Assembly (NCBI GenBank): GCA_009760855.2
Contig: WPIO01000002.1
Coordinates: 4,434,001-4,498,000, forward strand
Reading direction: 5' to 3'
Length of the DNA: 64,000 nt
From: Cristatella mucedo
Lineage: Eukaryota > Bryozoa > Phylactolaemata > Cristatellidae
The position numbers and the translations under genes are program-made. This document shows positions 36,050-48,568 of this stretch, piece by piece. Below the pieces are notes generated by a model. The model ran no database searches, was not told the origin of the DNA, and saw only the letters and a list, made by a program, of their open reading frames with translations. Numbering within the stretch: the stretch's first letter is position 1; each line of letters begins with the position of its first letter.

Positions 36050-37490
36050 AGCGATAGAAGAAAGTGTGTGTCTCTGCGCTTGCATGATAGCGGCACTCGC
36101 GCGCGTGTTCCTGCGTACAGGTGTGGACGGAGCTCTGTCAGAGTATCGAAAGCGAGGCAGCGAGTTATGCATAAGCCCTCAGACCGACGGGTTCCGTTTC
36201 GCTGCAACGCTCCACATGCGCGCAGTAATCATCCGGATTGCGCCAGCTGACCCTGCGAACTCTGACGCAAAAATTCTGTAACGGAAAAGTGCATCGGCAC
36301 CTAAAGGCCACTCTTCGCGTGCGAGATGCTTCGGCGCACGTTTATAGGGTCACCCTGCTCATAGCCCAGAATTACTCCTAGCGCCTCGCCGCGAAAGAGA
36401 AACGCTGGCGTCGAACCGTAGGACCTTCAATCGTCGGCGACCAGAGCAAGCTATTGATCTGTGCGCTGCGCACGCGCGAACAAAGCAGCAAATACGCTTA
36501 GCTCGCCGGAGCGCCGCGGTCCATCTCCGGACGCGTAAGCGCTTTGCCCGTCCACCGTCCTGCTCATAACAGCGAAGCTCCGATTGGCGTCAGCTCGTCC
36601 GAATCAATTACTGGCTAGCATTGTTCCTTTAATCGTACCTCAGAAGCGCATTGAAATCGCAGAGTAAGCCGTGCGTGGCGCGCTGGATAGCGATTGCCTT
36701 CAGTCATCGGCAATTTGTCCGAGCTACCGAGTCAACCGCGGTCCTTCCCCTCTTTCTCTGCGACAACGCGAGGTTTGTCGCGAGGTTCCGCACCGGGCAG
36801 CGGCAGGCAGCAGCCTGCGAACATTTTAGCCTGACTTTGCGGTCGCTGGAAGCAACGGGCGCAGTCAGGATTTTGGAATGAAGGGGTACTAACCCTGTGC
36901 GCGCGGGATGAAGCGTCTGAGTCGCCGTCATAAAGTAGTCCGCTCGGAAAGGCTCTTAAGCCCCTCTAAAAACTGGCGTCTTTAAACTCTCGCCACTACC
37001 AATATTCGTCGCATTCACTGCTAGTGTTTGCTTTTAAGACGTTTTGAGAAAGGCGCAAGCTTCGGGCGCAAGCTGAGCCGCTGCTCAGCATCATTTGACA
37101 ATTTAGAAAACGAGTCTATGCTGCCAATTTAGAGCCTGATTCTGTGCACCGACGCGATTTCTAGGGCCAATTAACCTCTTTAGACCAGCTGAAACAGAGC
37201 TACCTTTGTATAAACCCTAAACGTATGATTGTCTTCTTAAAAAAGCGACAAAAGGTCATATCTGGAAACCGACGCCGGCATTGCATGAACGCTCGCTGTA
37301 TGTGCTATTCCCGAAGTTGCTAGCAGCCTGTCAAGCCCCATCTGTATCTAGTTATTACGCCCACGTGACATAGAAAAGCCTCGACTCTTTGCGAGCAGCC
37401 CGGTACAGAATCTTCTAAAATCGCCCTCTGCCGTCTGGCAGCCGCCGTAGGGGCTCTCTGGGGATGGGAAGGATAAAAGCTCTGTAGACG
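36050..37490. other. GC-rich DNA, no gene recognised
   Basis: CpG-containing sequence beside the compound microsatellite. Frames of up to 76 codons lack splice support or family signal. Confidence 0.4.
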
Positions 37491-37499
37491 TTGAGCTCA

Positions 37500-38080
37500 T
37501 TTGGCCAAATTACGACCGGCTCTGGACCTTTCTCGCCGACCTACCCAGCCTTCCAATCAAGCAGCATATCAACTTCTAGTTTCTGTCACTCACTTTCAGG
37601 CCCCTTCATTCTTTTTCTCCAGCCTAGCTACTGTAAATACCCAGTCACCGTTTTAGGCATCATATCACCCGCTTTTCTGAATCGAATTGTTAAGCTACAC
37701 CTCGTACTAGCCTCAAATTCTTTGGAGAACGCGCCTTTATTTCCTAAGCTCCCAAAGCCAGGATCTCACTCTCAACGAAGTCACGACATCCCCTGACTTG
37801 CGACATTTAAAAAGAAGCTAACGCGCACCTGTGTATCACAGCATTTAATGGGTCCTTGGTATTCTTTCTGTGTGAGCTAGCGTGTGCTTACGCTGACATG
37901 CTGCCCTTGACCTTATTTACACGGTGATCCTGTACATGTCACCTCTGGCCATGTTATATTTGCTTAAATTGCGCATGCTGCCACTAATCATTTGACCATG
38001 CTTCCTACACCGCATATGTAAAGTGCCTAGAAAGAGATCTAGTTCTCTGAGGGTGCCACACAAATATATAATATTATTTT
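37500..38080 (+). mobile_element. degenerate LINE copy
   Basis: Resembles the C-terminal and 3' region of the LINE family: tcactttcaggccccttcat, later catatgtaaagtgcctagaa and gttctctgagggtgcc, with an AT-rich tail. All frames are broken. Confidence 0.6.
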
Positions 38081-38151
38081 TAATTACTGCTCGCTGGATT
38101 ACATTTCTTTCCCTCAATATGAGAATTTTTGAAATATCATATTTAATGTAC

Positions 38152-38395
38152 AGTCGTCCCTCGTTTTCTTGCGGTGTACAGACTCTACCGCCATAAGTGA
38201 ATTTTCAGGAACTAGATCCTTTATACATAAATCGAATATTTTCGTAGTTGGACAGTATAAAACCTGTTCACAACCCTCTAAATATAATTTTTAAAATTAT
38301 TGAATGCTCAGGACATAAAATAATATCCTTTTAGTCACAATTACACTCGTGTTACCCAGAATATCAGACAAAATAAGCCATATCATACTTACAAA
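38152..38395 (-). mobile_element. pogo/Tigger-like element, partial second copy
   Basis: Starts acagtcgtccctcgttttct; the following sequence (aaatcgaatattttcgtagt, acctgttcacaaccctctaa) is the reverse complement of 31,330-31,415 in the first copy. The far end is cut by a LINE fragment. Confidence 0.6.
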
Positions 38396-38630
38396 TATCA
38401 TATTATTATAAGCCAAAGAATTAATGGACCTAGAAGTGAATGACGAAACCTTGAAGTCGATGCGCTGCTTGACTGGGAGTCAGTGCAGGTCTCGAGAAGT
38501 GTCGTGATGTGACAACTGCAACGTTCACGACAGATAAGCTTAGCTGCAGATTTTGCACCAACTTCAAATGCCTGATTACACAGACCAGCAGACCGGCAAG
38601 CAGAGATTTACAGAACCTTCTTCAGGCTCT
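38395..38630 (-). mobile_element. LINE internal fragment
   Basis: Matches an internal LINE region lacking the tail: cttgaagtcgatgcgctgct, then cgttcacgacagataagc and gcaccaacttcaaatgcctg. It abuts the partial pogo-like element at 38,152-38,395. Confidence 0.6.
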
Positions 38631-39917
38631 CATTCAGAACTATCCCAAAATGGGATGCAGAATGTCCCTGCCGGTCATCTTGACAAATTACAGGAGAACA
38701 CGACAACTTACTCAGAGGAGCAAGGATAGCTCTACCACCAGGATATGTTGGAATTGGAACTCTGTCATGAAGACCACCATAGCGAAAAAATGCAGGGGAA
38801 TTAGGTTTATAGGTTTCACTGAGAAATATATTTGCAGTATAGCCTCAAATCCGGTCAACTACTCATTCCTGAACCTTTTGATTGGTCATGTTGTAGGAAT
38901 TCAGAGTAAATACTCGGTTAATTAGTTTTGATTTAATCTACTATGCTTCCTGACTCATTGTCAAGCGTAAGAAGCGGATTTGTGAGTTTTCTCATAAAAT
39001 GAATTGATTTCGAGTTGATAACTGTTCCTGTCACAAAAGCAGAATTTTTAGGAAATAATAACCATCTTAAAATCTGTTTAGGCTTAAGCAATTAAGAAAT
39101 AACACACACTACCAAGGGGCAACAATTATGTATATGGTGTTATTATCATTATCCTTAGCGATCTCTATTTTAGGTGCTCTCAATTACTTCTGCTTTAGTG
39201 TATAGCTTTGAATACTGCTTGCATTTTTCTCATCCTAAAAGCGAGCTTAAATCGTTAGTTCGCAATTAGATAAGAAGTATTTCATCACGACCGGTCACCA
39301 ATAACAAGAACTTGAACAGTTTTCTCTCAGTGAAATAAGAGATCGCTCACCAGCATTTTTCCTGTCCAACAGCCGCTTGCCAAATGAAACAGTCTTTAAA
39401 CATGGTTCGGCTATCACAGCTCAATTCTGATTTTGAGTGGAACCTTTACAAATTTGAAGCAATAGTCTTTCGAAGTATCATCCTAGTGAAATTATTGTAG
39501 ATATACGTCTACGTTTGGCATTACGACAGTACGTTTAGGATACAGATGCGACGCTATTTACATTTGTTTTAACGTCGGTTGGTTTTTATTGATGTTGCTT
39601 ATAAAATTCTGTCCTAGCCCATTGAAAGCGAGCACTCTCAACATTTGGAAGATTAAATGGTTGGGACCTTCGCTCTTAGCTGGGAACCCTATGCGCTAGC
39701 TCCAGAAGCCGGAGAACGCGAAATTTCATATTTGGGTGAGCTTCCAGAATTAAGCAGCTTAGGTCCTAAGAATTTCAGTTCATCATGAAAAAAATTCATT
39801 TTGAAAAAAGTAGAATATTTATATATGGTTTATAATTGACGAAATGATTATCGTGCCTCGTCATTGACCGGAGATCGCGGGATCGAACCATGATAGAGCG
39901 GAGAGATTCGCTTGTAT

Positions 39918-40800
39918 TTTAATAATAATAATAATTCACTTGATAAAGCGCCCTCAGAGAACTTAATCTCTCTCTAGGCGCTTTACATCTGCTGCAAAGT
40001 GAAATGCAATGGAATGGTAAGTAAAATCATGCTTGAAAAACAAACGAACTGAATAACATGGTTAGGGGTGACATGCACTGGGTCAGCATGCAAATGTGGT
40101 TAGTGGCAGCATGCACAGTGTCAGCACGCATAAGCACATCAAGGACGAATCACAGGGACCCACTAAATGCTGTCCTAAATAGGTGTGTTTTTAGGTTCCT
40201 TTTAAATGTGGTCAGGTCAGGGGATGTTCTGACGCAGGTCGGGAGGGAGTTCCAGGCTTTGGGAGCATATGAACTAAATGCACGGTCTCCAAAGGATTTA
40301 AGGTTTGTATGAGGTATTTGTAGACTGTTGGATTCCGAAAAGCGGGTGGTACGATGCTTGGCCTGATGGGGTAGTATATCTGACAGATAGGCTGGAGCCA
40401 TAGAATGAAGGGACCTAAAAGTGAGCGACAAAACCTTGAAGTCAATCCGTTGCTTGACTGGTAGCCAGTGCAGGTCGGCGAGAAGTGGAGTAATGTGGCA
40501 ACTGCGACGCTTACGACAGACAAGCCTAGCTGCAGAGTTTTGCACCAGCTGCAATCGCCTGATCGCACATGCTGGTAGGCCAGTAAGCAGTGAGTTGCAG
40601 AAGTCGAGACGGGATTTCACGAATGCATGGAGCAACTTGGACGTGGTATCTTTATCTAAACAAGCCCGAATTTTAGCAATGTTATGAAGCTGAAAATAGG
40701 CGGATTTGACTGTGGAGCTGATATGGTCGTCTAACGAGAGGTCGCTTTGGAATATGACACCTAGATTTCGAGTTGATTCAACTGGAGATATGCTGGCAGA
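39918..40800 (-). mobile_element. young LINE copy, C-terminal region open
   Basis: An (AAT)n tail at 39,918 is followed by 880 bases close to the young copies. The minus strand keeps a 161-codon open frame (40,150-40,635) for the C-terminal region including [20 protein letters not shown]. It is 5'-truncated at about 40,800. Confidence 0.88.
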
Positions 40801-43456
40801 TTTTGTGCACTAATGAACCAATCGACCTGCATAGCTTTAGCATTTGGAGTAAGAAGACTAATTGAAGCCGATGGCTTTCCCACGCATTGCAATCATCCCT
40901 CGGCTATTGGTCGGCCCTAGCTGTGTTTAAGGCGGAAATATAAACTCTCGTAATCAAGTTCAAAGAAGCTTGCTTGTAATATCCCACGTTCCAGATAGCC
41001 TAGTTAAAAAATACTTCCAGGACATAGTTTTGTTCCAATACGCGACTCCTTTTCTGGGCAATTCCCCCCCCAAACGATTCGAAGTCCAGTAGAAATGAAA
41101 AACGAGCTGGTCGCGCACGCAGTCTCAATCGGCCGATGCGCGGAAGCACCAGCTCTGCGACGTTAGTACCGGCTCCGCGAGCGACGAGGTTCACTTCACT
41201 TCACGACTAGCAATCGCACTGGAGAGTCAGGCTCTGTGCATTCAAGTGACTATTCTTGGGTAGATTAATCGTCCATTTTCGCCGCAAGCAGTCGACGGCA
41301 GCTGGTGCTGACGGATACAGACGTGCTCAGCAAAAAGCGAATCGTGATCTGGACGGTTAGCAATAGCAATGCAAACGCGCGCGAGAGGCGTGCTCTTGCA
41401 TCTCAGAGAGTCTACAGTGCGACTGAAATCGGTGCTTGACCTTGTCAATTCGAGGGATTTGACAACCCTGCCGCATGCATGCAATTTGCGTCGCCAACTT
41501 TTTGTGGGCAGCCGAACAAAACGTACGAACTGAAGTCGCATTTGCGAAATAGACCATCAATAAACATCAGCTAGAGAAATCAGCTTAGAAAAAGCTCTCC
41601 ATTCTTGTTCGAAATTCGTTGGTAACGAAAGTTGTTGTCTTGTAGACACTGCTCCTGACGGGTGGCTCAGCTGATATCAAAAATCGAGATTTTTAAGCTA
41701 GAGCCGTATTCAACTGTTAACTGGCAGGGAAGTTCATCAGCTAGTGTACGAGTCCGCGGGTAAAAATGCGTGCACTAAATATCAGCCGAATCGACAGACT
41801 CGTTACCTGCAGCGGCAGGAGAGCCCCGACGGCTAGCGACCCTTCTTCTCCCGCCGCACCCCTTCCCGCTTGCAGTGTGCGATAAAGATTTGTCCATATA
41901 TTTAGCAGAACTCTAACCCGCGAGCTGCGTTGCAAGTGCGAGCACCTTGCCTCCAGGCTAGACCCTGGCCTAGCCTAAGGAACAAAAATAAGTAATGTCG
42001 TCTGACTCACAGGCTAGGACGCATTGCTCCGATCCTATTGGCTTGGTGACTGCTTTTTTGGAGCATGATAAAGCGTCGGCGTCTCTTCCGAGGATCCTCT
42101 GGGCGCCACGGACCTCGCAGTTTCGGTTGGTATCTATCCAGTTGGGTAAAGTCTAACTGCATCGTGACACGTCTCTCATGCTAAGACGCAAGGCAGCAGC
42201 GAAAGTCCGGCTCGATACTGAGACCGGAGACAGCTCGTCTGTCTCTTTACGTCCAAACTTCCGCAAATCAGCAAGGCTCGCCGTAATTTTGAGCCTATTA
42301 GCATAATTACAAACACGCTGCACTCGGTAGTATAGGATCGCGGATACGAGAAACCACAAAATGTATCACCGCTTGCCCTACGTGCGTTCGCAGCAGTCTT
42401 GGAGAGGAATCTCCAGATCTCCAGAATCTTCATCCTTGGAGAAGAAGTTTGTCTTAGCGCAAAGAAATAGAGCCGATGCGACCAACCACCGGTGCTCAAC
42501 GACAGCAACAGCAGTCCGCGCATTAAAATAAAGCTCCCGGCGCGCGAAGTCGACGGTTGCACCAGTAGCTGAGCCCCCAGAGTCAACTAGGAGGCGGCCG
42601 CGTGCGAAACGTCGTTCCCGTCGATCGCCGCTCATCCGCTGCCCTTTTCTGTTAGCGCGAGCAGCGACCTCCAATGTTTGAATTTGGCGCCTGCTGGAGG
42701 CGGCAAAGCGATCGCTGACGCCTATAGAGCTCCGAGAGCAGCCAGAAATAGTCGGTGGCGGCGCAGGGAAGCGCGCACGGAGCAGACGCGGACCGCGTCG
42801 GGTCCGTTCGAATTCGCTTCCGTTCGATGGGACCACGGCGGCGCTTCCGAGCAGTGCCGCTCGCTCGTTGGCATCGAACTTGCGCTGGGTTCCATCGTGG
42901 CGCATGGCGTGGGCGTACTGTGCGTCGTCGTCACGCCGCCGGAAGCCAGTGAATTGAGCGATCCGACGGTGCCGACTTTGCATCTCGTCGATGGCCGAGA
43001 AGCAGACGCCCAGATGCAGACGACGTTAATCGGTGATGGACGTCGTTAATCGCTGCGCTCGCGGCTCAACAGCAGCCTTTTGGGAACTCCGGAAGCTCCA
43101 AGTGCCGACCAATAGCTGAATGTTCGGACTGAGACAAATCGACAGCGCTGAAAGGCTTAAGCACGCGATCCGTAGCTCCGCCCACTCGGCGGTGGCAATG
43201 GCGGGCGGTCCGGCGACGGAGAACGTCTGACAGACTCCCCCCAGCCTGGTGGCGAGTCCGTCTGCACCGACGAGCGACGGTGCTCGCCGAATGAACATCG
43301 TCTACACGCGACGACATCGCCGCTTGCTTCTAAATCTTTGAAGTTTATGAGGCGCCGACGTGTTCGCGAATGATTGCTCAGCTATTGCCCCCCACATCAA
43401 GGACGCAAAGCTGACGCCGGCGTTAAAGTCACGAAGCGCCAGCAGTCATACTGTAG
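40801..43456. other. GC-rich region, possible 3' or regulatory part of the membrane-protein gene
   Basis: CpG frequency rises from about 41.2 kb. Overlapping frames of 100-200 codons exist on both strands near 42.4-43.0 kb (Arg/Ala-rich), the pattern expected of GC-rich non-coding DNA. No domain is visible. Confidence 0.35.
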
Positions 43457-44209
43457 TCAAGCCAGGAGAGCCTGATCTGGAGGCGGCGATCCCATCCGCG
43501 ACAGACTGCGCGCGCGGCCCGCGGCGACCGCAGCGGCCGCTGCCGCGGCCGCTGCAGCCGCGCCGCCTCCGCCGGCTCGACTTATATTCTCTCGCACGAT
43601 CTCGATCTCTTTCATGTACTTGCCGACGGCGTTTTCCTGGTGATGGTGGGACACCTGCGTGCCTATCAGCAGCATGATGCCGAGACCGAAAAGAAGTATT
43701 ATGGCCAGCGTGTAGCACATGGCGCCCGTGCCGTCGTAGGCAGCGGCGGCGGCAGCAGCGGCGGCTGCGGAGGCCGCGACGGCGACCGGATCGCCGCCGC
43801 CCTGCGCGTGAAACGCCGCCGAGGTCGTCGTCGTCATCGTCGTCGGCGATACGAGAGCTTCGCCTGCAGAGAGGCCGAACGCGGCGGCTCCTCCTCGCGG
43901 GCCGCCGCTGCTTCCTTGGCCGCAGCTGGAGCCGGCGCTCGGCGCTCGGCCTCTGCAGCCTCCGCCGCCGCTGGTTTTCGCGCGCGCGCTAGCGCCGCGC
44001 GCGCTCTCGAGCCGAGGGCGACCAGGCCGAACGCGCTCGTCGTCACCGCTCAGCGCGGCGGCGTCGCCTTTCGTCCCGATCGCCGTCTTCTGCCGTCGGC
44101 CGCAGCGGGCGCTGCGGTCGATAATTAATCCGTCTCTATCTTCGCGGCGAGACCTCGATGCTGAGCGGAAAATCAATCGTCGCCGCAGCCGCGGCGAGCG
44201 AGTTTGCAT
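43457..44209 (-). CDS. candidate small single-pass membrane protein, unknown family
   Basis: A 250-codon ORF on the minus strand lies inside a GC- and CpG-rich region and ends at TGA 43,457-43,459. The C-terminal half looks truly coding: an Ala run, then a hydrophobic segment at about residues 164-183 (MCYTLAIILLFGLGIMLLIG), then a charged tail GTQVSHHHQENAVGKYMKEI with EIVREN after it, another Ala run and a short basic end. No signal peptide is obvious. The first 120 residues are Arg/Ser/Gly-rich and may be 5' untranslated; an inner Met at residue 125 (MTTTTSAAF) is an alternative start giving 126 residues. I do not recognise the family. The GIML in the helix faintly recalls KCNE potassium-channel subunits, but their conserved juxtamembrane D-P-F/Y motif is missing. 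The opposite strand also has an open frame (43,640-44,128), taken to be a GC-driven shadow. Confidence 0.45.
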   Translation of the reverse strand: MQTRSPRLRRRLIFRSASRSRREDRDGLIIDRSARCGRRQKTAIGTKGDAAALSGDDERVRPGRPRLESARGASARAKTSGGGGCRGRAPSAGSSCGQGSSGGPRGGAAAFGLSAGEALVSPTTMTTTTSAAFHAQGGGDPVAVAASAAAAAAAAAAYDGTGAMCYTLAIILLFGLGIMLLIGTQVSHHHQENAVGKYMKEIEIVRENISRAGGGGAAAAAAAAAAAVAAGRARSLSRMGSPPPDQALLA

Positions 44210-44735
44210 CGGCGGCTCATCTCCGGACAGTTGTCGGCGTGATTGGCTTGAAATTGAAGCTCGCCTTGCTCAGCTCTGTGCGCTCGAGCTGAAGCGGCGA
44301 TGCTAGCGGGCTTCGAGAGCGCGTCGATCCTGACCTCGGCGGGCGTCGGCTCGCAGGGGCGCTTTCTAGCCGCCAGTTGGCGAAGACTGCCGTTGGGTGC
44401 CGGCGGATGGGCAGAGTCGAGAGCGACGGCTGTCATTAGTGCATCCTTTGGTGCAAGTCCCACTCGATCGCGCCAATTCAGGCAAGCTGCAACGAACGTA
44501 CTGGCGTAAATGCGCGCTCGAACGCTGTCGTGAACGCACGGCAGGTCGCGGACGCTCTTAACGGCCCGAAAGTGCAGTAGAAGCTTCTACGACTCATTTT
44601 CGAGCGACCCGAAGCAGGTGGAATTAGCGAGGCTCGGCCAACCAGTCGTAGAACTAGCTGCTACAGCGAAGATACAGATACAGATGACAGCCGACGTGCA
44701 CGAACGGCCGCGGAATTGACACTGCTGTCTGAGCA

Positions 44736-45775
44736 AAGGTCATGGCGGGATGTCGCAAATACATTGACCACTTTAGATGTGCTATCCCTGTCTAAAGAAG
44801 CCCAAATTTAGAAATATTATGCAGCTGAAAGTAGACAGACTTGATTGTGGAGCTGATGTGGTCGTCTAATGAAAGGTCACTTTAGAACATGATACCCTAG
44901 ATTTCGTGCAGATTCAACAGGAGATATGCTGGCAGAGCCGATTTTGAGTGTTAGCCTTTCTAATTCCTGTGTCGCACTTGGTTTGACCATAAATAGCAAA
45001 TTGGTTTTAACATCATTCAATTTAAGAAAATTTGCTGCCATCCATGCGGATGTCATCAATACATGCAGAAAGGGAGTTGAGAGAACTCGACGTGCTCGAG
45101 GGCTGAGAGGGATCAAAGCAGAGGTACAACTGAGTGTCATTTGCATAGAATTAAAAGCCTATATTGTGCTTGGCAATCACATTGGCAAGAGGAAAAGTAT
45201 AAACGGTGAAAATAACGGGGACCAAGCACGGAGCCCTGAGGAATGCCATATTTTACAGGTTCTTCGGATGATCTTTGTCCATTCACAGCAATACACTGGG
45301 GTTTCCCACTGAGATAGGACCTTAACCATCGCAAAGCAGTGCCAGTAATACACAGGCGAGACGAAAGGCACTCAAAAAGGACTTGGTGATCAATAGTATC
45401 AAAAGCTGCCGAAAGATTGAGCAAAAAAGTAGACAAAAATTACCTAAATCTGCATTCCTAAGTAGGTCGTTATACACGCAAAGCAATGCTGACTCTGTGG
45501 ACGTATTAGCTCTAAAACCAGACTGGAACTTAATAGCAAGGTTTGAAGTTTCCATATATGAGTTCAGCTGGCCTGCCACGACTCGTTCCACTGTCTTTAA
45601 TACACGTTAGAAGGAAGACTGGGCGAAACTTAATCAAATTCTCTTGGTTTGGTGCTGCTTTCTTGAGTATTTGCCTAACAACAGCGTTTTTAAAAGGTGC
45701 AGGGACTTGACCTGTGGCTAATGACATATTTATGATGTTAGTTATGGATGGCACCAGCATGTCATACGAGAGTCC
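44736..45775 (-). mobile_element. LINE internal fragment with RT domain
   Basis: Covers the reverse transcriptase region without the 3' tail: [29 protein letters not shown] and KLNDVKTNLL are readable on the minus strand in different frames. It starts beside the CpG-rich region and ends where the unclassified repeat C begins. Confidence 0.8.
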
Positions 45776-45782
45776 TTGGACT

Positions 45783-45955
45783 TGCTTCGCTGAACCATAG
45801 TAGAAATACAATACTATACATAAATGTGCACGTCTATTACACGCCATTTCTGAAAGTACTGGTAGTGGAAGAAAATGCTGCGTCATCTTGCCCCGTGACA
45901 GGATGCCATCTTGACGCTTGTCGGAAGAACGGACTTTCTCGCTTTAATTAGTAGG
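45783..45955 (+). repeat. repeat C, unclassified
   Basis: Shares words with 50,938-51,152: gtagaaatac, tatacataaat, cacgt(c/t)tattac, gatgccatcttg and gcttgaattagta/gctttaattagta. The end overlaps the left arm of the hairpin at 45,926-46,001. Confidence 0.5.
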
Positions 45956-46012
45956 TACATGTATACATATGTCTACTAATTAAAGCGTGAAAGTCCGTTC
46001 TAGGAAAGACAT

Positions 46013-46050
<38 letters not shown>
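45926..46050. repeat. hairpin plus (TA)n
   Basis: The arms 45,926-45,954 and 45,973-46,001 are complementary over 28 of 29 bases (agaacggactttctcgcttt against its complement). The loop of 18 bases is itself nearly palindromic. A (TA)n run follows at 46,016-46,050. Confidence 0.85.
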
Positions 46051-46053
<3 letters not shown>

Positions 46054-46454
46054 TTGCCAGGCATATGCACCAAAACATTGTTAGACCTATTTTTAGTGAA
46101 ATGACGGCCAGATAAATCAGTCAGACTATAAGTTTTTTCAGTGATCGCGATTTCTGAATTGTAATGGCTAGGAAGATATTATATAAAAATCTATAGCGGA
46201 GACCTCATAAAAGCCAACGCCACGCTATAGGAAGTCAGCTGTGCTTCTGACTTTGGCCTACGAATTTGACCTTATATGAGGTCTAGGCCACGGAGATGCT
46301 GATGTACGTAATGGCTGTTGTTAAACGCTAGTAACCCTCCGACGCTATAAAATAGACTTCTTGACACAGCTGAGTCGAACTTGTTATGTTGAGGTATGGG
46401 GCTCTTCGTCACTGCCGTATTCCGCTACTGCCGGCTTATTTACGTGCACTAGTA

Positions 46455-46610
46455 CTGCACCTACAAGTCGCTAGCCGTGCTACACGATTCAGGCGTCATC
46501 AGTATTCGCTGTGCGTCGGCTGAGACTAGAACCATTGCGAGCGCTGTGCTTTCCGCCTAGTGCTATGAGGACGTGGAAGCCCTACACCACATTTGTAACA
46601 CTATCGCTGT
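46455..46610 (+). repeat. repeat E, unclassified
   Basis: Resembles 53,660-53,815: ctacaagtcgctagc, agtattcgc, gcgtcggctgagac/gagtcggctgggac, aggacgtggaag and ttgtaacactatcgctgtag. Both copies lie in GC-rich surroundings. Confidence 0.45.
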
Positions 46611-47214
46611 AGGTATAGCGGCCATAGCAGGATTCACGTTAGCGTTCGTTGGCATGCATCGACGCATTGATTGGGCGGGTCGTTGTACCTGTGCAGGTAC
46701 TGGAGCGAGAAGGCTGCATCCGGCCCGGCTCGCCCGAGCCCGTGCCACGGCGCTGTCGGCGCCACTCATGCATTCCTGCTCTCTGGCACTAGGTGAATAA
46801 GTGAGCTTTTTAACATCCCGGCGCATCGAAGCGGCGCGTGCTTTTACCTCGCTCGACGTTTCTACCTTGGGCGCGCACCGGTGATGTACTGCTCCTGGCA
46901 GTAAACGCAGAGCCATCTAGCCTGTCTGCACTGAGCTACCAAACCCAAAAAGCGTTTGCAAATCCTGCCACCTCCAAGCCGCTGCTTAAGTTTTCAACGG
47001 TCCAAGCGACCGCGCGGTCGCGTGCATTCGCCTCCGCGATGTTCTCTGACGCCGCTATACGAACGTATTGCTACCTCAAGAGATAGTAAAGAGCAAAAAA
47101 AAAACGGAATGCAGCGATTGCTTCGCTAGGTGATCAACTCACGACCTTTGAAACCAGTGACGAGAGTCTGACCGAGAGGCGGAATGCATGACGTTCGAAG
47201 ATGCTCTTTGAGCA

Positions 47215-47325
47215 GTGATGGATTTGAATCCTGCGGTGGGCGATCTTTTGTTGCCGCTGCAAGCGGTGGTGATAGACGTAAAGGCTCTCCTGTCTCTATA
47301 CAAAAAAGGCTGTTGCATTGGCTAG
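47215..47325 (+). mobile_element. SINE A, 5'-truncated
   Basis: Starts near the B box (ggatttgaatcctgcggtgg) and keeps the body and tail (gcaagcggtggtgatag, caaaaaaggctgttg). Confidence 0.7.
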
Positions 47326-47516
47326 CATTGTATTTTTTTTATATTCAATGGTTCTGTGTGGCCTTAGTCACCGGCTTAACGCCGACGCTGTACTGCGCCA
47401 ACGAAATTCTTGGGAGTTCATGTCGCAATCTCGTCCCCCGCGCCACGGAGTTGCCGCGGACCTACCTCTTACGTTGCGGCGTCAATCGAATAACGAAAAG
47501 CCTAATGCCGTCTGGG

Positions 47517-47720
<204 letters not shown>

Positions 47721-48087
47721 TACACATACAGTATGTATACTTGCTTAAATATAGCCATTTGGCTTTAGTGCGGACGCACGCTAGGGAAGATAGAAATGAT
47801 GTGGCTGAATGTTATATCGACATCGCGCTTTGCTAGAGCTAGTAACCGCACGAGGTCGTAGCTCAGCTGACAACGGAGCTGATTTAAAAGGTAAGTCCTT
47901 TACTTGCCATCCTCTGACCAGAGGATGCTAGAAGCTATTGCTCTCCCCATTCCCAAAGGACCGATTCGGAATAGGGGCGTTCAAGGGGAGCCGCAATGAA
48001 TACCTTATCTGCCAAACGTGTATGCTCGGCGGTCTCACCCATGAAGCTGTGCATTTGAGGTTAACCGCCGGCATACTTCATTGCCAC

Positions 48088-48213
48088 GCTGGTTTGGCCC
48101 ACTGGCTAAGGTGCTCGCCCCGACCGTGGTCTGGCCGATGTCGTGCGCTCGAGTCACATGGCATATGGTAAGTGCCAGAATAGAGATTAAGTTCGCTTAG
48201 GTCTCTATATAAA
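48088..48213 (+). mobile_element. SINE B
   Basis: Starts gctggtttggcccactggct, continues with gcgctcgagtcacatgg (worn B box) and ends tagagattaagttcgcttag with gtctctatataaatta. Confidence 0.72.
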
Positions 48214-48568
48214 TTAATCATATTTTTTATCAGTCACTCCGCTACATAATTGATTAAATTTTTTCCAAGAAGGCTGTGGCAGCTTCTTCAAAATGCAAAC
48301 TCAGATCCTGCTAAGGGTCAAAGAAGCACCGAGTAAAAGAACTCTTCAGTCCATTTAAATTATAGCTACACCGACTTGGTAAGAATTTGAATCTCCGTAC
48401 CGAAGGATAGCGGCTCGGAGGCCAATGTTATTTTAGCGTTCGTCTAAAAAGATATCGATATAGCTCGTTCGACGAACTGTCGTCATAGAATCAAGGTAAC
48501 AGAAGCCAAGAAGGTCAAAGCGAATCTATTGAGTAGTGATATCATCATCCACACAAAAGTCGGTGACC

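Noticed and set aside
43640-44128. Plus-strand ORF of 162 codons opposite the membrane-protein frame
   Set aside because: Arg/Ala/Gly-rich with no hydrophobic or domain pattern; best explained as a GC-driven shadow.
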